Shown: one piece after another, positions 1 to 11,149 of the stretch
Layout of the letters: each line of letters opens with the position of its first letter
How positions within the stretch are numbered: the first letter of the stretch is position 1
Source of the DNA: Arion vulgaris
Lineage: Eukaryota > Mollusca > Gastropoda > Stylommatophora > Arionidae
Direction of reading: 5' to 3'
DNA: 64,000 bases
NCBI GenBank assembly: GCA_020796225.1
Contig: CM036761.1
Coordinates: 40,298,428 to 40,362,427, forward strand
The notes under the pieces: model-generated
What the model saw: the letters and a program-made list of their open reading frames with translations, nothing else
Told to the model about the DNA's origin: nothing
Databases searched by the model: none
Position numbers and translations under genes: made by a program

Positions 1-69
1 TATGACAAGACAAAAGTAAAGATCATTTGAAGTTTCACGCAGTCTGAGAACATTGTTTAATATTGTAAC

Positions 70-225
70 ATAAAGATAATAGCAAAGCACGTAAAACAAA
101 GTACTGCAGTTTTACAAAATACAAATACAATGACAATACACAGCAACGTTTCGACCAAAAAGACCTTTATCAAGCAAGACGATACAACAAACCTGACGAA
201 TAACTCAGAACACTACATACATACT
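70..225 (-). mobile_element. Penelope-like/ribozyme-like repeat fragment (family P)
   Basis: On the minus strand this reads as a repeat seen again at 283, 24245, 29172 and 38530. It has a GTCGAAACGTTGCTGTG core followed by TTTGTATTTTGTAAAACT and a conserved CTGCAG. The core can be drawn as a small hairpin (AAGGCC-like arm, T-rich loop, GGTC arm) closed by GAAAC, which recalls the hammerhead motifs known in Penelope-like element pseudo-LTRs. The assignment is inference; the repeat itself is seen directly. Confidence 0.5.
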
Positions 226-282
226 TGGAAAATACATACTTGGAACTTTAAGAAAAGATTCCTTAAAGGCCTTTTATAATTC

Positions 283-418
283 ATATAAAGGCCTGTTTGG
301 TCGAAGCGTTGCTGTGTATTGTTATTATATTTGTATTTTGTAAAACTATAGTACGTTGTTTTATGTGCTTCGCTATTCTACATAGTTTGACTGCAGTCTC
401 CATCTATATTAACATAAA
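283..418 (+). mobile_element. Family P repeat fragment, opposite orientation to 70-225
   Basis: Second copy of the family P repeat, starting near AAAGGCCTGTTTGGTCGAAG and running to GACTGCAGTCTCC. Together with 70-225 it forms a head-to-head inverted pair. An extra AAAGGCC hairpin (267-290) sits at the join. Confidence 0.5.
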
Positions 419-438
419 GATAATCAATTTTCTTGTCC

Positions 439-580
439 ATTTTCATATATAGAAACGTGTGGGTGTTCGTGGCAGTAAAATGTATTTTCATATAAAGAAA
501 CTTGTGGATGTTCGTGGCAGTAAAATGTATTTTCATATATAGAAACTTGTGGATGTTCGTGGCAGTAAAATGTATTTACA
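439..580. repeat. 45-bp tandem repeat, about 3 copies
   Basis: Units begin TTTTCATATA and contain GTGGATGTTCGTGGCAGTAA, at about 439, 484 and 529. No coding potential. The stretch from 580 to 824 is AT-rich and I recognise nothing in it. Confidence 0.8.
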
Positions 581-824
581 AGTGGGTCCGTGGTAATGCA
601 AATTTGAGAACCGCTGCACTATAGCAACTATATTATTTATTTCATTATTCATTTAACACAGTAATCAGATGCATTGAACAATATATGAAGAAAACGTTAG
701 CTATGTACTACATCAATTCTCTTAAGTAAATATATTAAGGAAATTAAACACGAGTCTTTCTATGCGGCAATACAAGTACTAACGACATTACATATTCATT
801 ATTTCTAAATATAAAAGTTTAACA

Positions 825-1592
825 CAGCGTTTCCCAAAGTGAGCGGTACTGTCCCCCAGTGGGCGCTGAAGCGTTCTGGGGGGGGGGGGGCGATAGTGGG
901 TTCAGAAGAGTTTGGGGGTTGTTCAGGTGATTAGGGGTCGGTGGCTCCTTAAAGAAAACATTAATAACAAACATGTTAAAATAAATTATTTTCGTGTATT
1001 TGCGATTGAATAATTATTTAAAATTTGAATTCTGCATTTAAATTCATCTTATGCCCGTCTTACACGATCCATTTTTTCATCAATTTTCTATTTCATGCAT
1101 ATAATCATTTAAACATTGACCATGTCTGACAGAAATATCAATTTTGTATGTCAAAGAGAAAATAGAGCATGTATATATGTGGGGAAGTGGGGGCGTTGGC
1201 AAACTGTTATAATGTGGAAGGGGAGCGTTGCAAAGTTTATGTTGTGCAAAGTGGTGGGAGGTTGCAAATTTTGTTGTGCAAAGTGGTGGGCGTTACGTAT
1301 TGCAAGTGGGCGGTGGGGGCGTTAAAGTTTATGGTGCAAAGTGCGTGGGCGTTAAGTTTATGTTGTGCAATGGCTGGGTACAGTTTATGTTGTGCACGGT
1401 GGGTTACAAAGTTTATGTTGAGTGCGTGGCACAAAGTTTATGTTGTGCATGGAGTGGCTTACAAAGTTTATGTTGTGCAAAGTGGGCGGTGGCTTCAAGT
1501 TATGCAAAGTGGCGGTGGCTTATTCAAAGTGGTGTGGTTGCATTAGTTGTGCAAAGTGGGCGGTGGGGCGTTACAAAGTTTGGAAATCTATG
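825..1592. mobile_element. hAT-type non-autonomous DNA transposon (MITE), copy 1
   Basis: Starts CAGCGTTTCCCAAAGTG, a typical hAT terminus, and ends with a degenerate inverted match (AAGTTTGGAAATCTATG). It is flanked by an 8-bp target-site duplication with one mismatch: GTTTAACA at 817-824 and GTTTAATA at 1593-1600. A second copy at 42399-42860 shares the body, including the CATCTTATGCCC segment, and has its own 8-bp duplication. There is a ten-base G run near 887. No transposase ORF; the ORFs inside are low-complexity products of the internal array. Confidence 0.85.
1200..1575. repeat. Degenerate tandem array inside the hAT MITE
   Basis: About 15 irregular units built on AAGTTTATGTTGTGCAAAGT plus a GGGCGGTGG spacer. 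The second MITE copy has only one or two units, so the array expanded after the copies diverged. 1600-2195 holds no recognised feature. Confidence 0.8.
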
Positions 1593-2194
1593 GTTTAATA
1601 GAACTTCTTGAGTGTGTTAAACCTCCATGATCCATCGCCGAAAGCAGGTACCGGAACTGAAGAACTGTTTACATTGTGTTTGGAGACCATGACAAATGGA
1701 AAACACGACTTATGGTAAGTCAACCATGTTTTTCGAATATGTTTCTTGTTGACTAATTTCTATACACATATTTGAAGTCTGGTCCTCATCTTTCTTTACC
1801 TTTGTGGCAATTCATGAAACTAATATATTATTGACATGTGTACTGTCTTTTCTCAAATGATTGTCTGGATGGCGTTTGTAATGACTTCTGTTCAGAAATT
1901 TATATCACTGTTCATAGTTCTGTCTATCATGTCACATTATATTTCTGTTTTGTGTACAGTTATGTAATAACATCTTCTTTCTTGTCTCTCGTGGTCTATA
2001 ATATGTCTTTTTTATTTTGGCAGACAATCATTCAGTAATCTTTGAATCGCTTGAATTTCAATGTAAAAATTGATGTCTTGAACGAACAGAAAAAATAACA
2101 ACAATAACATACTTGTTATTAATTTTTAAACTGATAACAAGTTTCTACTGTGAGTAATATAACAAGGACTAAACCTTACACTTATACAACAAGC

Positions 2195-2950
2195 TAGTGA
2201 AACTTATATTTAACAAACTTATATATACGCCAACTAAACAAACTAGTGAAACTGCAATAACTTTTACTAACGTAACAAGTATTACTTCAGCTACAACTAC
2301 TAAACTTTAGAATAACAAACTAAATACTACTTCAACTACAGCAACTACTATACGTTAAACAAACAGAATAAGTGTTTTCTTAACTACAGCAACGCCACTA
2401 ACTTACACTAATATAACACGTATACTGCAACTGTAGCAACTGCAAGAACTACAACACCTTACACTAATTTAACACGTATTACTACAACTGTAGCAACTAC
2501 AAGAACTGCAATACCTTACACTAATATAACAGGTATTACTGCAACTGTAGCAACTGCAAGAACTACAACACCTTACACTAATTTAACACGTATTACTGCA
2601 ACTGTAGCAACTACAAGAACTGCAATACCTTACACTAATATAACAGGTATTACTGCAACTGTAGCAACTGCAAGAACTGCAATACCTTACACTAATATAA
2701 CACGTATTACTACAACTGTATCAACTGCAAGAACTGCAATACCTTACACTAATATAACACGTATTACTGTAACTGTAGCAATGGCACTAACTTACACTAA
2801 TATAACCAGTATTACTGCAAATATAGCAACTGCATTGTCTTGTAGTAATATAACAAGTATTACTGCAACCATAGCAACTGCAATACCGTACACTAATATA
2901 ACACATACTACTATAACTACAGCAATTACCAAACCTTAAACTTATATCAA
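2195..2950. repeat. 57-bp tandem repeat array
   Basis: Units of about 57 bp (CCTTACACTAATATAACACG then TATTACTGCAACTGTAGCAA) are clearest at 2400-2800 and degenerate outward. Non-coding. Confidence 0.85.
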
Positions 2951-3049
2951 CGATATCTTACTGTAGCTACGTTTACAATAATGCATACATCGCTATGTTT
3001 ATAGTATCATAACGTTAAAAATCAGAGAACTATTATCATATACTAAATT

Positions 3050-3272
3050 GTATTACTCATTGCTTGTTTCTTACTCCATGTCACTTTATTTTCATTGCTT
3101 GTTTCTTACTCATGTCACTTATTCTCATTGCTTGTTTCTTACTCATGTTACTTATTCTCATTGCTTGTTTCTTACTCATGTCACTTATTCTCATTGCTTG
3201 TTTCTTACTCATGTTCACTTTATTTCTCATTGCTTGTTTCTTACTCATGTCACTTATTCTCATTGCATGCCA
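3050..3272. repeat. 33-bp tandem repeat, about 7 copies
   Basis: Unit CATTGCTTGTTTCTTACTCA plus TGTCACTTATTCT. Because 33 is a multiple of 3, it yields spurious ORFs in several frames. 3273-3480 is AT-rich with no recognised feature. Confidence 0.9.
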
Positions 3273-3479
3273 TCTGTTTGTATGTGCATGTAGTAGATAG
3301 AATAATAGTATTTTGTAGTATATAGAAGTTTATCGCAAATGTATTTTTGTTGCAGTATTTATTTAAATATTATTTAATCTTATTTAAGATTATATTTGTC
3401 GATATTTTTAAATCAATGCACAAGCAAAATTTGTATGTAAAGATGAATGCAAAACTGTAGTATATGATAATGAAACGTA

Positions 3480-3725
3480 TAGCAGGAACTACTTCTAAAA
3501 CCCTTCGCCTCTAGGAAGGCATAAATCCTCAACCAAGGTTTTCCAAAATCTCCTGTTAAAAGACATCTTTTCCAGATCTCTCCACTCTCTCCACATTTTC
3601 TTGCATTCCGTTTCCAACTCCCGTCTCCTGGTGTTCCTGTGTATTCCCCTTACCTCTATTTCTCTGGGTGCTCCATCGGAAGTCCTGTCTCGTAATGCTG
3701 ATAAATGAAAATAAAAATGGTGCAC
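3480..3725 (-). mobile_element. LINE 3'-end fragment (family L1e, C-terminal tail)
   Basis: Minus-strand translation contains RNTRRRELETECKKMWREW and, at the end, RRFWKTLVEDLCLPRGEGF. This is the charged C-terminal tail typical of endonuclease/RT non-LTR retrotransposons. The same tail occurs at 39840-40320 (-), where its last 69 bp has become a tandem array (38700-39840). Only the 3' end is present. Confidence 0.7.
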
Positions 3726-3737
3726 TAAATATCAATT

Positions 3738-3965
3738 ATATAATAATAATAATTCCTCTCGAACCGTTATACGTTACATAGGGCCTTCAAGTAATTTCTT
3801 CATACCGCTCTATCATGAGCAACTCGCTTAATCTCCTCCATGGAACTGAGACCGATATTTCTTGCCTCTCTCAGCAAAGTTCGTTTCAGGGTCTCCTAGG
3901 TCGTCCTCTCTTTCTTGAACAATTTGCATCCCACTTCAATGCCTGCTTTGATATTCGTTGATCAT
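3738..3965 (-). mobile_element. LINE 3'-end fragment (family LB)
   Basis: Minus strand encodes fragments of KKRGRPRETLKRTLLREA, then SMEEIKRVAHDRAV, and an (ATT)n tail next to AACGTATAACGG. Other copies lie at 22203 (-), 22640 (+), 24622 (+) and 45830 (+). 5'-truncated and frame-disrupted. Confidence 0.7.
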
Positions 3966-4412
3966 TCATTAATTATATGTAGCATGAGAAGAAAAGACGT
4001 TACAAATGTGTCTCATATTTTGAAAGTTAGATTGATCTAGTTGGAAAGAAATAATATTAGATATAAATGTCTAATCAAATAACAATATTGGAAGACAAAT
4101 TTCACTCTCGGAGAAGAAATGGAAGGCTAAGAGATATCTTTATTCTTTTGAGGTAGTGGTTCATCAAGGCTCAGGCTTATTCTGGGAGTATTTTAACTGT
4201 TTAATCTAAAGTAGAAGACAGAGATAGATGTCCGCTGTGGACAAAGAACATGGGAGAGTTGTGACTAGAAACTTTATCATCAACCTTTGGATTGTACAAA
4301 GTAAAGTTAAGAAACATGTCGTGAATATGTGTGGTTGTTTCCCATACTGTCTTGTCTTCAGACTGCCTGACCTGAAGTCAGAATAAATGTCTTGAAGATA
4401 AGTCCTTGCCCT

Positions 4413-4637
4413 CAATGCTGTCATGTCTTCATACTGTCCAGCATGAAGTTAGAATACATGACCAGAAGATAGTTGCTTGCCCGTACGCAATGCTGTCATG
4501 TCTTCATACTGTCCAGCATGAAGTTAGAATACATGTCCAGAAGATAGTTGTATGCCCGTACGCAATGTTGTCATGTCTTCATACTGTCCAGCATCAAGTT
4601 AGAATACATTTCCTAGAGATAGGTCCTTGCCTACAAT
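4413..4637. repeat. 75-bp tandem repeat, 3 copies
   Basis: Copies start at 4413, 4488 and 4563 (CAATGCTGTCATGTCTTCAT...). 3966-4412 and 4638-5240 are AT-rich and hold nothing I recognise apart from short ACGTAAATAAA iterations near 4690-4720. Confidence 0.9.
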
Positions 4638-5309
4638 GATCTCATGTAGTTTCTATTAACAATAATCTAAATAAAATACGTAAAAAACAAAACGTAAGAA
4701 AACGTAAATAAAAACGTAAATAAATGATGTGATAACAGAAAAGATTAAGTACAAAAGTAGCAGTGAAAGACAGAAGAAATATATGTGATTACATGACAAA
4801 ATAGATGAAAAAGCAACGAAGGTTTTAAGTCATAAAATATTAACAAAACTACCAACACAACATCAAGGGTTGTTAAGAAATTGATCATCAAAAACACTTT
4901 ACATGACTCATGATGATGCTGAAAGCTATTACACGAAATATATGTGCATGTCATGTTTGATAGTTTTAAATGAAGTAAGATTAATCAGTATTTATCTAAT
5001 ATAAAGCTTTATTAGTCAGTATTTATCTAGGTTTTGATTTGATAATAATGGTTTTTTGTCAAATTAGTTATCAACTAAAAACTTATCAATATCAAATAAA
5101 CACAGTTATTTCCCTTGATTTGATTTGGACATTCGTATTCATGAAACTGCAACTGTTAGTCTTGATCTATTTATATTCTCAGTTAACTTTTTGATCTTCA
5201 TTTATAAGACTTAAACATAGATGGCTTACACATTTACAGCTCAGCAACACGTGTACTTAAGGGTCTCTATTCTTCCCCACTTCTTTCTCTTTTTGCGTTG
5301 GCCTGCTAT

Positions 5310-5445
5310 GAATTCAGGTGTAGTATTGTAGGCGCTTCTGACTGATTTTTGCGTGATCATCTGCTTTCCATTATATGAGTGTACATGCGTGCCTTCTCCG
5401 ACTTCAGAGTTTACTCTTCCCCACTGAGATTCTATGAACTGCATA
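5310..5445 (-). repeat. Interspersed repeat, also at 15690-15790
   Basis: Shares GGCGCTTCTGACTGATTTTT-like sequence, then GCTTTCC and CTCCGACTTC, with 15690-15790. Possibly a LINE internal or 3' fragment. No intact reading frame. Confidence 0.5.
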
Positions 5446-5529
5446 TTTGGTTAGATGATGCTTCTTGAAGATCTGTCTGTTACACTACCGTCCTTCACTT
5501 TCTTGTTTTCATCTCGCATATATATTGAT

Positions 5530-5766
5530 GGTTGTTGTATCAAGGTTCTTCGGGCATATAATGCGAAGAGAAGGTTTAGACATTTGGTGACTACAGGTAA
5601 AATTCAGGGAAGGAGAGATCGTGGAAGACAGAGGGAGAAGATGTTGGATGGCCTGACATCATGGTTCGACAAAATATCGACGTCAGAACTGATTACATGC
5701 ACCAAGCAAAGAGAGTTGTGGAGAGACATGATGCCTACGCCGGCAGGCATGGCACTTGATTGATTG
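5530..5766 (+). mobile_element. LINE ORF2 C-terminal fragment
   Basis: The frame reads NAKRRFRHLVTTGKIQGRRD, then RGRQREKMLDGLTSWF, and ends ELWRDMMPTPAGMALD-stop. The GKIQGRRDRGRQR-KMLDGL pattern is the standard C-terminal tail of RTE-like non-LTR retrotransposons. Strongly 5'-truncated, since no RT motifs lie upstream. It ends at a GATTGATTGATTG run, probably the simple-repeat 3' tail. Confidence 0.75.
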
Positions 5767-5887
5767 ATTGTATAGTTCTTATTAGCAAGTCTGTATTTGT
5801 TAATACTTCTTGTCATATTACTTCTGACGAAAGGTCTGTATGACTAGGTTGTTAAACTTTGCTTTACCTTTCGAATGTCGTGAATTT

Positions 5888-6005
5888 CAGCGTGTTCGTA
5901 GCGCGTTGGACAACGGTGACAGGCCCCTGTGAGTGCTGTTCAACTCCGCGGGCTGGCAGAAAAGCCACAGGTTCTCCAGATTTATGGTGTTCGTGGCATA
6001 TCGGT
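5888..6005 (+). mobile_element. tRNA-derived SINE, family SA (partial)
   Basis: Has an A-box-like GTAGCGCGTTGG and a B-box-like GTTCAACTCCGCGG, then GCTGGCAGAAAAGCCACAGG. The seven SA copies in the window allow mutual recognition. Here the 3' part, including the CTTCTGGATCGG end, is lost after GGTGTTCGTGGCA. Confidence 0.75.
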
Positions 6006-6289
6006 GTTTCCCATATCAGGCCACAATCTCTCAACTTTCTATACACAGATCTTCTTCATGTTTCTTGTTTAGACATCCAGGTCTACTTTTCTCATTAGCT
6101 GTCCATCAAAGAGCTGCTCTAGACAATGCTCATACTGGGGTATGCTGTGCATAACCAACCCACACACCAATCGTCGTCTCTTAATGATGGTCTCCAATTA
6201 AAACGAACAAGCTGTTCATCATTGAAAGTCATTGAAGTACAGATACATATTTTAGTCAGTCAAATTGCTTCAGATACTCTTCTTTCTTC

Positions 6290-6660
6290 TTCTTTGCATT
6301 TGGTTTCATATGCTCATCTAAATCATGAGATGGGTTGCCTCTATGAAGCTGCATGTCAGTTGGTGTTCTTCGAGAGTTCCCATAGCTTGCTCTGTAAGCT
6401 TGGTTCATGTCTTCTTTGCGTTTGGTTTCATATGCTCGTCTAAATCATGAGATTGCTTGACTATATGAAGCTGCATGTCAGTTGGTGTTCTTCGAGAGTT
6501 CCCATAGCTTGCTCTGTAAGCTTGGTTCATGTCTTCTTTGCGTTTGGTTTCATATGCTCGTCTAAATCATGAGGTTGGTTGACTATATGAAGCTGCATGT
6601 CAGTTGGTGTTCTTCGAGAGTTCCCCATAGAGTTCCGCCTTGCTCTGTAAGCTTCGTTCA
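6290..6660. repeat. 122-bp tandem repeat, about 3 copies
   Basis: CATGTCAGTTGGTGTTCTTC recurs at 6352, 6474 and 6596, an exact 122-bp spacing. 6005-6290 and 6660-6845 contain no recognised gene. Confidence 0.9.
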
Positions 6661-6847
6661 TGAGGCCATGTTTCGTTTCGTTGGTGTATGTATGATGGAC
6701 ATGGCTGCAGGATATGCACTGGAGTCTGTTTCTCTGTCTGACATGAACATTGTGCTATCTGAACAGGCTTTATGCTGTGTATATGATGGTTGCTCCTGCA
6801 GTGACCTGTTATTAGGCGAAAGATTGTAGCTTCAAATACAAAACCTT

Positions 6848-7917
6848 ATGTTGTCAGTCAAATTTCTGCAGAAAATGGAATTTATCTTATTAGTCAAATT
6901 GCTGCAGAAATACGACCTTATGTTGTCAGTCAAATTGCTGCAGAAAACTGGAATTTATCTTATTAGTCAAATTGCTGCAGAAACTGGAATTTATCTTATT
7001 AGTCAAATTGCTGCAGAAATACGACCTTATGGTGTCAGTCAAATTGCCGCAGAAAATGGAATTTATCTTATTAGTCAAATTGCTGCAGAAACTGGAATTT
7101 ATCTTAAGTCAAATTGCGCAGAAATACGACCTTAAGGTGTCAGTCAAATTGCTGCAGAAACTGGAATTTATCTTATTAGTCAAATTGCTGCAGAAACTGG
7201 AATTTATCTTATTAGTCAAATTGCTGCACAAATACGACCTTATGGTGTCAGTCAAATTGCCGCAGAAAATGGAATTTATCTTATTAGTCAAATTGCTGCA
7301 GAACTGGAATTTATCTTATTAGTCAAATTGTGCAGAATACGACCTTAAGGTGTCAGTCAAATTGCTGCAGAAACTGGAATTTATCTTATTAGTCAAATTG
7401 CTGCAGAAATACGACCTTATGGTGTCAGTCAAATTGCCGCAGAAACTGGAATTTATCTTATTAGTCAAATTGCTGCAGAAACTGGAATTTATCTTATTAG
7501 TCAAATTTCTGCAGAAATACAACCTTATGGTGTCAGTCAAATTGCTGCAGAAATACGACCTTATGGTGTCAGTCAAATTGCTGCAGAAATACGATCTTAT
7601 GGTGTCAGCCAAATTGCTGCAGAAATACAACCTTATGGTGTCATTCAAATTGCTACAGAAATACGACCTTATGGTGTCAGTCAAATTGCTTCAGAAATAC
7701 GACCTTATGGTGTCAGTCAAATTGCTGCAGAAATACGACCTTATGGTGTCAGTCAAATTGCTGCAGAAATACGATCTTATGGTGTCAGCCAAATTGCTGC
7801 AGAAATACAACCTTATGGTGTCATTCAAATTGCTACAGAAATACGACCTTATGGTGTCAGTCAAATTGCTTCAGAAATACGACCTTATGGTGTCAGTCAA
7901 ATTGCTGCAGAAATAAG
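6848..7917. repeat. 36-bp minisatellite with two monomer types, upstream of exon II
   Basis: About 30 units of 36 bp share TCAAATTGCTGCAGAAA. Type A continues TACGACCTTATGGTGTCAG; type B continues CTGGAATTTATCTTATTAG. The left half mixes A and B, while the right half (after about 7520) is nearly pure A and includes a duplicated block (7510-7700 versus 7730-7880). It lies about 260 bp upstream of the exon II acceptor. ORFs through it are periodicity artefacts. Confidence 0.95.
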
Positions 7918-8180
7918 AATAATTTGATGAGATTTAATTATTATTTTTGATACTTTACCAGATCAAAAATAAAAATAACTTACTATATCAAAATAGAGTC
8001 TAGAGTCTGGTAGTGTGAGATTTCATATATAGTTCATATATTCATCTTATTTAATATAAATTATTTATTTACTAACTTTTGACAACTGTTTCTTAAATAT
8101 CGTTTATATCAAATATTACACAGTTGAACACTTTTGAATATTCCTTTGGTTTTTATTCTTCTCCCCTTTTTCTATTTTAG

Positions 8181-9610
8181 AAAACAGTAGACTCAACGCT
8201 CTGGATGATGTTGATGACGTTGACGATGTCTTCAACAGAGAAAGTCGTCAATTTTATCGATTTGGTCGGAGTTTCTTACCACAAGAAAACAATGAAGACG
8301 ATTTATACCTAGTTGATTCAATGCAGTTTACTGCTTCTCCCAAAGACTATATACCATACAGTCTTGATGAAAATATTTTACTTAGACATCCTCGACAGTT
8401 TTACCGTTTCGGTAGAAATCAACCACTTTCTAAAAGATTTCTTAGGTTTGGTCGTTCAAGACCTCTTAATGTTGAGGATTATAATCTAAACTCGGGTTTG
8501 GAATCAAATCAACCGTTGTACAGAAAACGAAGATCAGTCAAAAGTGATAGGAAAGAATCAACAGAGATTTTACATCGCGATTTACGGTCTGTTGACACTA
8601 ATACTCAGACGGAAAAACAGAACAATAAAGAAACAGATTACAATATAAAAGTTACTCAAACACAAACAGAAGAGGGCAAGAATAGTTTGAGTAAATACGA
8701 AGAAAATGTAAACGAAGATAACGATATTGATAAGAGGTTTATGAGGTTTGGTAAACGTTTCATGAGGTTTGGTAGAGGAGATGATGAAGATGAACCATAC
8801 GATAAGAGGTTTATGAGGTTTGGGAAAAAATCAGATAGCGACCAAGATTTTGATAAAAGGTTTATGAGGTTTGGGAAAAAATCAGATAGCGACCAAGATT
8901 TTGATAAAAGGTTTATGAGGTTCGGTAAAAGATTTATGAGGTTTGGCAGAGGAGGCGAGGGTGAAAAAGAAAAGAGGTTTATGAGGTTTGGTAGAGGAAA
9001 TGAAGAGGATGAAAACAACGAGAAACGGTTTATGAGATTTGGAAAGAGTTTAGATAATGATGAAGAATTTGATAAAAGGTTTATGAGGTTTGGTAAGAGA
9101 TTTATGAGGTTTGGAAGATCGGGTGACGGGGAACACGAAAAGAGGTTTATGAGGTTTGGTAGAGGAAATGAAGAAGATGAAAACAACGAGAAAAGGTTTA
9201 TGAGATTTGGAAAAAGTTTAGATAACAATGAAGAATTTGATAAAAGGTTTATGAGATTTGGAAAAAGTTTAGATAACAATGAAGAATTTGATAAAAGGTT
9301 TATGAGGTTCGGTAAGAGATTTATGAGATTTGGAAAACGAAACGATGTTGAAAATGAAAAGAGGTTCATGAGATTTGGTAGAGGAAACGAAGAAAATGAA
9401 GATAACGAAAAACGATTTATGAGATTCGGTAAAAGTGTAGACAACGACGATGAAAAGAGGTTTATGAGATTTGGCAAACGTTTTATGAGGTTCGGGAAGC
9501 GGTTTATGAGGTTCGGGCGCCAAGATCAAGACAACCATGATCAACTTCTCAAGACGGGCAACAACAGTGAAGACAGTGGCGTACCTCAGCTTGACACAAA
9601 AAGTAGATGA
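8181..9610 (+). CDS. FMRFa: FMRFamide neuropeptide precursor, exon II (FMRFamide-encoding terminal exon)
   Basis: Encodes the secreted precursor of FMRFamide, a molluscan transmitter/modulator acting on GPCRs and the FMRFamide-gated sodium channel. The exon opens after TTTTCTATTTTAG; its first two bases complete a split codon, then 475 codons and TGA. In order: two QFYRFG-R peptides (exon residues 23-27 and 72-76), one FLRFG-R (86-89), a SEEPLY-like spacer (92-113) before RKRR, an acidic region, then 20 FMRFG units (186 to about 447) separated by KR, R or K cleavage sites and acidic spacers. G supplies the C-terminal amide. The signal peptide is absent, so an upstream leader exon is required. 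The ATG at 8321 is internal, because the frame is open and meaningful upstream of it. Layout matches Lymnaea exon II; the species is not determined. Confidence 0.95.
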
Positions 9611-10075
9611 TTAACATCTCTGACAGAACCAACGACAGCAACGCCGCTGCATTATATGAAAAACTTTGTTGAATGAGATCCTTGTTTTACAGTATAAGAT
9701 ATAATTTCTCTAATACAAATATCTGCTCCCAATCTTTTTTTGAATGTTTGCATAGTTAGCATTTGAACAAAGTTCCATCTTCTCGGAATACTTTTTCGCA
9801 AATTTCGCAACAAACATTTCTAAATGTATATTTAGTATACCCGAAGCACTTCAATCGCAATCATATTTTGTACACAGTTCTACTCATACTTAAGATAACT
9901 CAAGGATTTAAAGTTTAGTTGCTGTTGTCAAAATTAACATTAAATGTCCTGTTTGAAAATGAACATAAAATACCATGTTAAAATCTTGTTATTACCTGTG
10001 TTAATATCTTATTTTTGTTTGTGATAACATTAATCCTTATCCCGTCTAGAAAGAAAGTTGATTTATGTATGAACA

Positions 10076-10081
10076 AATAAA
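10076..10081 (+). promoter_or_regulatory. Candidate polyadenylation signal for the exon II transcript
   Basis: AATAAA lies about 465 bp after the exon II stop, the first canonical hexamer I noticed in the 3' flank, in AT-rich sequence. It would make exon II a terminal exon with its own 3' UTR (9611 to about 10100). Confidence 0.5.
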
Positions 10082-10159
10082 GTTGGTTAAATGAACAAAC
10101 TAATCTTTCGTTCATGAATTCAATTATTAAAATACAATCTAAGTAATCAGCAAGGACAA

Positions 10160-10420
10160 TCTTGTACTGCAGCTGACAGGTTGAAATACCAAGAAAATTT
10201 ACTGCAGCTGAAGACTGAAATACAGAAGCAAATTGTGTTGCAGCTGACAGACTGAAATACAGAAGCAAATTGTATGCGCTGACAGACTGAAATACAGAAG
10301 CAAATTGTACTGCGGCTGACAGAATGAAATACAGAAGCAAATTGTGCTATAGCTGACAGACTGAAATACAGAAGCAAATTGTTCTGCAGCTGACAGGCTG
10401 AAATACTCAAGCAAATCTCT
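10160..10420. repeat. 37-bp minisatellite downstream of exon II
   Basis: About seven units of TGAAATACAGAAGCAAATTG plus TGCTGCAGCTGACAGAC. It shares CAAATTG, CTGCAG and AAATAC blocks with the 36-bp array upstream of exon II. Confidence 0.9.
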
Positions 10421-10699
10421 AAATGTCAGCTGAGGGTGTCAATCTACACTTTTTATGTTTTAAAAAAAAACCCAAAATACAAAGCAGTTCTTACTTACTT
10501 ATTAAGAAACATTATGTGACAGTATATGTTGAATGTTCTATGAAATCGGGCCATATAAGTAATGGAAAGTGTATACCTGTTTTTGTTGATGCATTTTTGT
10601 GTGTATGTAAGTTTGTTTGATTCAAGTAGGTTCGATACAGTCGCACATAAGTTAGTACATAGTCAATATAAAGATAACTGGATGTCACGGACTAAACGT

Positions 10700-10885
10700 G
10701 TTTCTACGACAAGACTACTGACTCCTCGATGACTCACTTATGAGTACATCATACAGCAAACTTACTGACTCATTTATGAGTAGATTATGCAGCACGATTA
10801 CTGACTCATTTATGAGTTAAGATTAATGAGCAGATTATACAGTACGATTACTGACTCATTTATTAGTATATTATATAATATTATT
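10700..10885. repeat. Short degenerate tandem array
   Basis: Irregular 35-50 bp units with GACTCATTTATGAGTA and TTATACAGTACGATTACT. 10420-10700 has no recognised feature. Confidence 0.7.
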
Positions 10886-11149
10886 GATGATCCATCTCTT
10901 AGTATGTATCTCAACCTCAAGATATTTCTCATCCAGTCAAGAGTGGGAGGAGTCTTCTAGTTTTGACAAAGTCTTAGAGATACCGCCCACAAAATAAGAC
11001 AAACAGAAAAAAACATGAAAACTGACTTATTCTTGAAGATCATAATGAGAAGAATAATGAAATCAGAAGATTGTGAAACAAGCCATAGAGAGAACACGCT
11101 GTCAAATTGTTCTGAATCTGCATAACATTCCAAATTATTATGTCCATGA

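Noticed and set aside
1837..1968. 43-codon hydrophobic ORF (MCTVFSQMIVWMAFVM...) as the missing signal-peptide exon I
   Set aside because: No convincing donor in phase 1; the only usable GT is weak (GTACAG near the stop). Hydrophobicity alone in AT-rich DNA is poor evidence.
6848..7917. CRISPR array or repeat-protein gene
   Set aside because: Contiguous tandem units without unique spacers, in a eukaryotic genome; ORFs in several frames.
8656..9477. 273-residue antisense ORF over exon II
   Set aside because: Shadow of the FMRFamide repeats (PNLINLF units are the reverse of KRFMRFG codons).
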